Below are positions 61,477 to 64,000 of a stretch of DNA of 64,000 bases, piece after piece (position 1 is the first letter of the stretch; the number at the start of each line of letters is the position of its first letter). The stretch spans positions 5,416,137 through 5,480,136 of the forward strand of contig AP025252.1 in assembly GCA_016865505.2 (NCBI GenBank). The letters run 5' to 3'. Under the pieces are notes generated by a model. That model did no database searches, was not told the origin of the DNA, and saw only the letters and a program-made list of their open reading frames with translations. The stretch is from Bryobacterales bacterium F-183. GTDB lineage: Bacteria; Acidobacteriota; Terriglobia; Bryobacterales; Bryobacteraceae. The translations under genes and the position numbers were made by a program.

Positions 61477-62402
61477 AACGCTAGCAAACCAACCACACCT
61501 AGCAAGGACCTTCCGGCGATTGCGATCTTGCCGGCGGTCATCATCCATTCGATGTTCCAAATCGTCGGAGTCTTGGTGCCGGATCGGCCCGCTTCCGCGA
61601 TGCGCTGCATCAGATCCACAATCAGGGCAATGGTCACGATGCCGTCGATGGCAATCAGCGCTGCCGTGACATAGAAGAACCCAAGCATCGGCCCCTTCAG
61701 CCCAAACCGCCGCGGCTGAAAGGCCAACAACACACAGAGGATGACTTCGGTAAACCAGAACGAAGCCGCAGCCCCAAACCCTTCATTGAAGCGACCGAGG
61801 AGCCCTGCAGCATAAGCAATCGCGTTCGCCAGGATGGCAAAGTACAACAGAAGCGGAATGTACTTCCCCGCAGGCGTCTCAACCCGATCCTCCTGCCGCA
61901 ACGGTGGGGTGCCAGGGGCCGGCTGTGCGAACACCGGCATGGACGCGGCGTCTACTGTGAGAACACCTTGCACAGCGGCGATCGCAGGCTCCAGTTGCGT
62001 CGTGAGACGGTCGAAGTCTGACACTCGCGTGATCGGGTCCAACACCTCAGACGAGACCTCGGTCAACAAACGGCACCGGCAACGCTGCCCGCGCACGAGG
62101 TCATAAACAGCAGTACTCGCGAGGGCCGCCCCAACAACGCCAAAGAAGATGCGCGCGGCAATGGCCTCCACCTCGAGCATCATGAGGAAAGCAAGGGCCG
62201 ATATCGCAAACAGTGCGACCTCCATCCAGATCAACTGAGGCTGCTCAGTAGCGGTGATTGCCTGAATGTCGCGCAGATGAAAGCGGCGGTACTCCTCGGT
62301 GAAGCGCATCGACCGGACCACGAGCAGATGGTCGTCTCCGAGCCAAAGCTGAACCGACCCAAAGATCGAGCGTTTCTTGCGGCTGAGCCGGGTGTACCTC
62401 AT
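61410..62402 (-). CDS. Polytopic membrane protein, unknown function
   Basis: A 330-residue protein with a soluble N-terminus (TRLSRKKRSIFGSVQLWLGD and DHLLVVRSMRFTEEYRRF, a PH-like beta segment), two helices near 60-110, a linker (FAQPAPGTPPLRQEDR), and four to five C-terminal helices (IPLLLYFAILANAIAYAAGLLG onward). I do not recognise the family. It overlaps the upstream zinc-finger gene by 4 bp, so it belongs to the operon. Confidence 0.78.
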   Translation of the reverse strand: MRYTRLSRKKRSIFGSVQLWLGDDHLLVVRSMRFTEEYRRFHLRDIQAITATEQPQLIWMEVALFAISALAFLMMLEVEAIAARIFFGVVGAALASTAVYDLVRGQRCRCRLLTEVSSEVLDPITRVSDFDRLTTQLEPAIAAVQGVLTVDAASMPVFAQPAPGTPPLRQEDRVETPAGKYIPLLLYFAILANAIAYAAGLLGRFNEGFGAAASFWFTEVILCVLLAFQPRRFGLKGPMLGFFYVTAALIAIDGIVTIALIVDLMQRIAEAGRSGTKTPTIWNIEWMMTAGKIAIAGRSLLGVVGLLALWLGRDRVVPASEEVPPSQPQP

Positions 62403-63010
62403 AGCGCCGGACCTCTACTTCCACGGCCCGGGCTGTTGGCCACAGACCAGAAGAGCGCGATCCAAATGGCCGTTTGCAGAAGTCCCAGCACAATCACCAG
62501 GACGAAGCGAAAGGTGGTGTAGCGTGGAACGATGCTGCGTGGCTTGCGCCAGTACCAGATGGCGAGGACAATCGACAGCGGCGCGGTGATTAACGAAGGC
62601 CAGAAGAAGAAGAAAAATCCCCCCAGGTTCAGCCCCAGGAGGATCGAGTCATAAAGGACACGGCGTTTGTCGAGCAGAGTGCCGGAGCCCGGTGCTTTGG
62701 GGCTCGTAAAGCAGGTTGGACAAATGTGCCCGCCAGTCGATCCTGTATCCAAATCACACAGGCCACAGATAAACCGGCCGCAGGAATCGCAGGCGACAAT
62801 GGCGCGGCTGCGAGGGTGAAAGAAGCAGCTTGATTCGCTTTCGGACCCGATCGCTTCCGGAGACTGGCCAGCGACTGTGTGTTGAATCGCCGGAAAGACG
62901 CGCGTCCAGGACCTCTTGCCGCAATATGGACATAAGGCGCCCTGCTGTTGGTTCCACAGCTCAGGCGGGATGCCGCCCTGGCAAGAATCACACCGCAGGT
63001 CGCCTGTCAC
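62399..63010 (-). CDS. Zinc-ribbon and B-box-like membrane protein
   Basis: A 203-residue protein starting at GTG 63010. Two N-terminal metal sites: a zinc ribbon (LRCDSCQGGI and ALCPYCGKRSW), and a B-box-like finger (SCFFHPRSRAIVACDSCGRF then ICGLCDLDTGSTG and HICPTC). Two or three C-terminal helices follow, including GLNLGGFFFFFWPSLITAPL and VLVIVLGLLQTAIWIALFW. Similar finger-plus-helix proteins occur as rhomboid-type or GYF-type accessory proteins. It lies 9 bp after the GYF-RDD gene. Confidence 0.78.
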   Translation of the reverse strand: MTGDLRCDSCQGGIPPELWNQQQGALCPYCGKRSWTRVFPAIQHTVAGQSPEAIGSESESSCFFHPRSRAIVACDSCGRFICGLCDLDTGSTGGHICPTCFTSPKAPGSGTLLDKRRVLYDSILLGLNLGGFFFFFWPSLITAPLSIVLAIWYWRKPRSIVPRYTTFRFVLVIVLGLLQTAIWIALFWSVANSPGRGSRGPAL

Positions 63011-63019
63011 AGAGGCCGT

Positions 63020-63928
63020 TTACTTGGTGGAGATCACCCGTGTGTCGCAGATGTAATCGTGCAGCGTGCGCTTTTCCGCATCGAATGCAGCGATGATGTA
63101 TCCCAGGCCAAGAATGATGCCACTAACAACAGCGGCGAAGTAGCGCCCGATGCCGCGCTGGAACGAGATCGGAGAGCCATCGGAACGGGTCACCTTCAAC
63201 CCCATCACTTGCTTTCCAATGGTCGCGCCCTTGGTGGACAGGAAATAGCCCACGTAGGCGGCAGCGCCTGCAATCTGCACCAACTGCAGCAAGCCTGAGA
63301 TGGCGATGATGCTGAATGGATTGTCCGAAATCATGCCAACCGCCAACTGGATGGGGAAGGCGATGATAAAGCCCGCAAAGCCGATGATGATGCCGTCAAT
63401 CAATAGCGCGACAAACCGGATCCAAAAGCCGCCGAACTGACGCGGACCTACGGCACTGGCGCCACCTTCGCGCATGCGCTGCATGTACGCCGGCTTGCAG
63501 TTGGCGCAAACGTACCCGTTGCCAAGGTACACGACATCATTCATCGAAAACTGCTGGCCGCAGTTGGCGCAAGTTACGCCCTGCTGTTGTTGCTGCTGCC
63601 CAAACGTCTGCTGTATGCCTTGCTGAAAAGACTGTGCCGCTTGCTGGAACCCGGCGCCGATCTGCGCGAACGGATCCTGCTGCGGCGGCGCGGGCGTGTA
63701 CGGCTGTTGCTGTGGCGCGGCGGCAGGCGGTGGCGTGTATGGGGCGGCAGGAGGAGGAGGCGCTGGTGCTGCAGCCGGGCGAACCGTGCTCAGCGGCTGC
63801 CAGTTTGCCATTCCTTCCTTCCATACCAACGTGTCCTGCTTGATACTGCCAAGACGGATCATGTTGTCCAGAGTGGCGTCGTCAATGGGGCCCGCCTGAC
63901 GGCCGTTGTCCGCGTAGTACCAGCTCAT
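63020..63928 (-). CDS. GYF-domain / zinc-ribbon / RDD membrane protein
   Basis: A 302-residue protein. The N-terminal GYF_2 domain (1-48: WYYADNGRQAGPIDDATLDNMI, then TLVWKEGMANWQPLS) is followed by a proline/alanine/glutamine-rich linker (about 50-115), a zinc ribbon (TCANCGQQFSMNDVV and YVCANCKPAYM) and an RDD domain with three helices (VGPRQFGGFWIRFVALLIDG, then YFLSTKGATIGKQVMGLKV, then GIGRYFAAVVSGIILGLGYI). It is the first complete gene of the MoxR-DUF58 operon. GYF domains bind proline-rich peptides, which the downstream proteins offer. Confidence 0.88.
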   Translation of the reverse strand: MSWYYADNGRQAGPIDDATLDNMIRLGSIKQDTLVWKEGMANWQPLSTVRPAAAPAPPPPAAPYTPPPAAAPQQQPYTPAPPQQDPFAQIGAGFQQAAQSFQQGIQQTFGQQQQQQGVTCANCGQQFSMNDVVYLGNGYVCANCKPAYMQRMREGGASAVGPRQFGGFWIRFVALLIDGIIIGFAGFIIAFPIQLAVGMISDNPFSIIAISGLLQLVQIAGAAAYVGYFLSTKGATIGKQVMGLKVTRSDGSPISFQRGIGRYFAAVVSGIILGLGYIIAAFDAEKRTLHDYICDTRVISTK

Positions 63929-63939
63929 AGCTTCAGACT

Positions 63940-64000
63940 TCAGAGTGTATCATTTATGCCCGGCTCCGGTATTCCTGGCTCTGGCTCCGGCGGTTGCGGG
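63940..64000 (-). CDS. Possible C-terminal end of a proline-rich protein
   Basis: On the minus strand an open frame enters at the window edge and reads PQPPEPEPGIPEPGINDTL before TGA at 63942-63940, 12 bases before the RDD gene starts. Same strand and spacing fit an upstream member of the operon. On the plus strand an ATG at 63956 opens MPGSGIPGSGSGGCG, which cannot be excluded because the window ends. The evidence is too short for more. Confidence 0.35.
   Translation of the reverse strand, partial: PQPPEPEPGIPEPGINDTL

Noticed and set aside
63956-64000. Plus-strand glycine-rich start (MPGSGIPGSGSGGCG) at the right edge
   Set aside because: No ribosome-binding site and only 15 codons are visible; the minus-strand proline-rich end fits the operon better, but neither can be proven.
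1-64000. CRISPR arrays, rRNA genes, prophage or integrated element
   Set aside because: No direct repeats with regular spacing, no rRNA-like sequence, no integrase or transposase, and only one tRNA, which has no adjacent direct repeat.

Overview
This window is a gene-dense, high-GC bacterial chromosome segment with no rRNA, CRISPR array, insertion sequence or phage. I infer an acidobacterium of the Bryobacterales/Solibacter type. The basis is the mix of genes: exported cytochrome c proteins fused to copper-monooxygenase-like domains, Tat-exported FAH-family and sugar-phosphate-isomerase-family proteins, two linked TPR proteins, DUF2339/DUF3999 and a MoxR-DUF58-DUF4350-DUF4129 operon. It has a Gram-negative envelope (LolA-like and POTRA proteins) and is flagellated (flgM, a probable flgN, flgK, flgL). 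The phylum call is inference from content; no marker-gene phylogeny was run.

Layout. 1-3.4 kb: minus-strand ABC exporter (ATPase, 847-aa FtsX-type permease, start of a LolA-like protein). 3.4-8.6 kb: plus-strand run of an exported FAH-family protein, a polytopic membrane protein, two secreted TPR proteins and rnc, closed by a bidirectional terminator. 8.6-12.5 kb: secG followed by tRNA-Leu(GAG) on the minus strand, cmk and lysC on the plus strand, a REP-like palindrome, then fabH. 12.5-16.7 kb: a SprT-like metalloprotease, then three exported c-type cytochromes, two of them fused to PHM-like copper domains. 16.8-19.8 kb: flgM-flgN-flgK-flgL behind a probable sigma-28 promoter. 19.8-25.1 kb: a sugar phosphate isomerase-like protein, tadA, two divergent regulators with degenerate GGDEF domains, and a PilZ/J-domain fusion. 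25.1-30.5 kb: ispG, DUF2339, DUF3999 and a HAD phosphatase.

30.5-35.4 kb: DinB, a DnaC-like ATPase, prs, ispE (visibly lower GC than its surroundings), apt, and a POTRA protein with no barrel. 35.4-39.4 kb: a DJ-1/PfpI protein, a class A beta-lactamase-like protein, a YfiT-like protein, greB, a lipoprotein and galE. 39.4-42.9 kb: SDR, dapD, a third cytochrome/PHM fusion and a transglutaminase-like protein. 43-47.1 kb: DUF2225, a small ORF, an M50 membrane protease next to an orphan ClpB-D2-like ATPase, wecB and infA. 47.2-51.1 kb: a YqiA-like esterase, an exported unknown, a class IV aminotransferase, and a fur/perR-ahpC-ahpD peroxide-defence operon headed by a perfect Fur/PerR box. 51.1-56.2 kb: an aldo/keto reductase, an APC permease, folD, coaE and an HtrA protease. 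56.2-64 kb: a compact minus-strand operon of at least eight genes (GYF-RDD, two zinc-finger membrane proteins, another membrane protein, DUF4129, DUF4350, MoxR, DUF58).

Genes are packed very tightly. Many neighbours overlap by 4 bp (ATGA), and four convergent pairs overlap within a shared CTAR stop tetranucleotide. GTG and TTG starts are common, so several starts below are choices rather than certainties. The most unusual items are the three cytochrome c/PHM fusions, the divergent pair of degenerate GGDEF regulators beside a PilZ-J fusion, and the orphan ClpB-D2 ATPase paired with an M50 protease.
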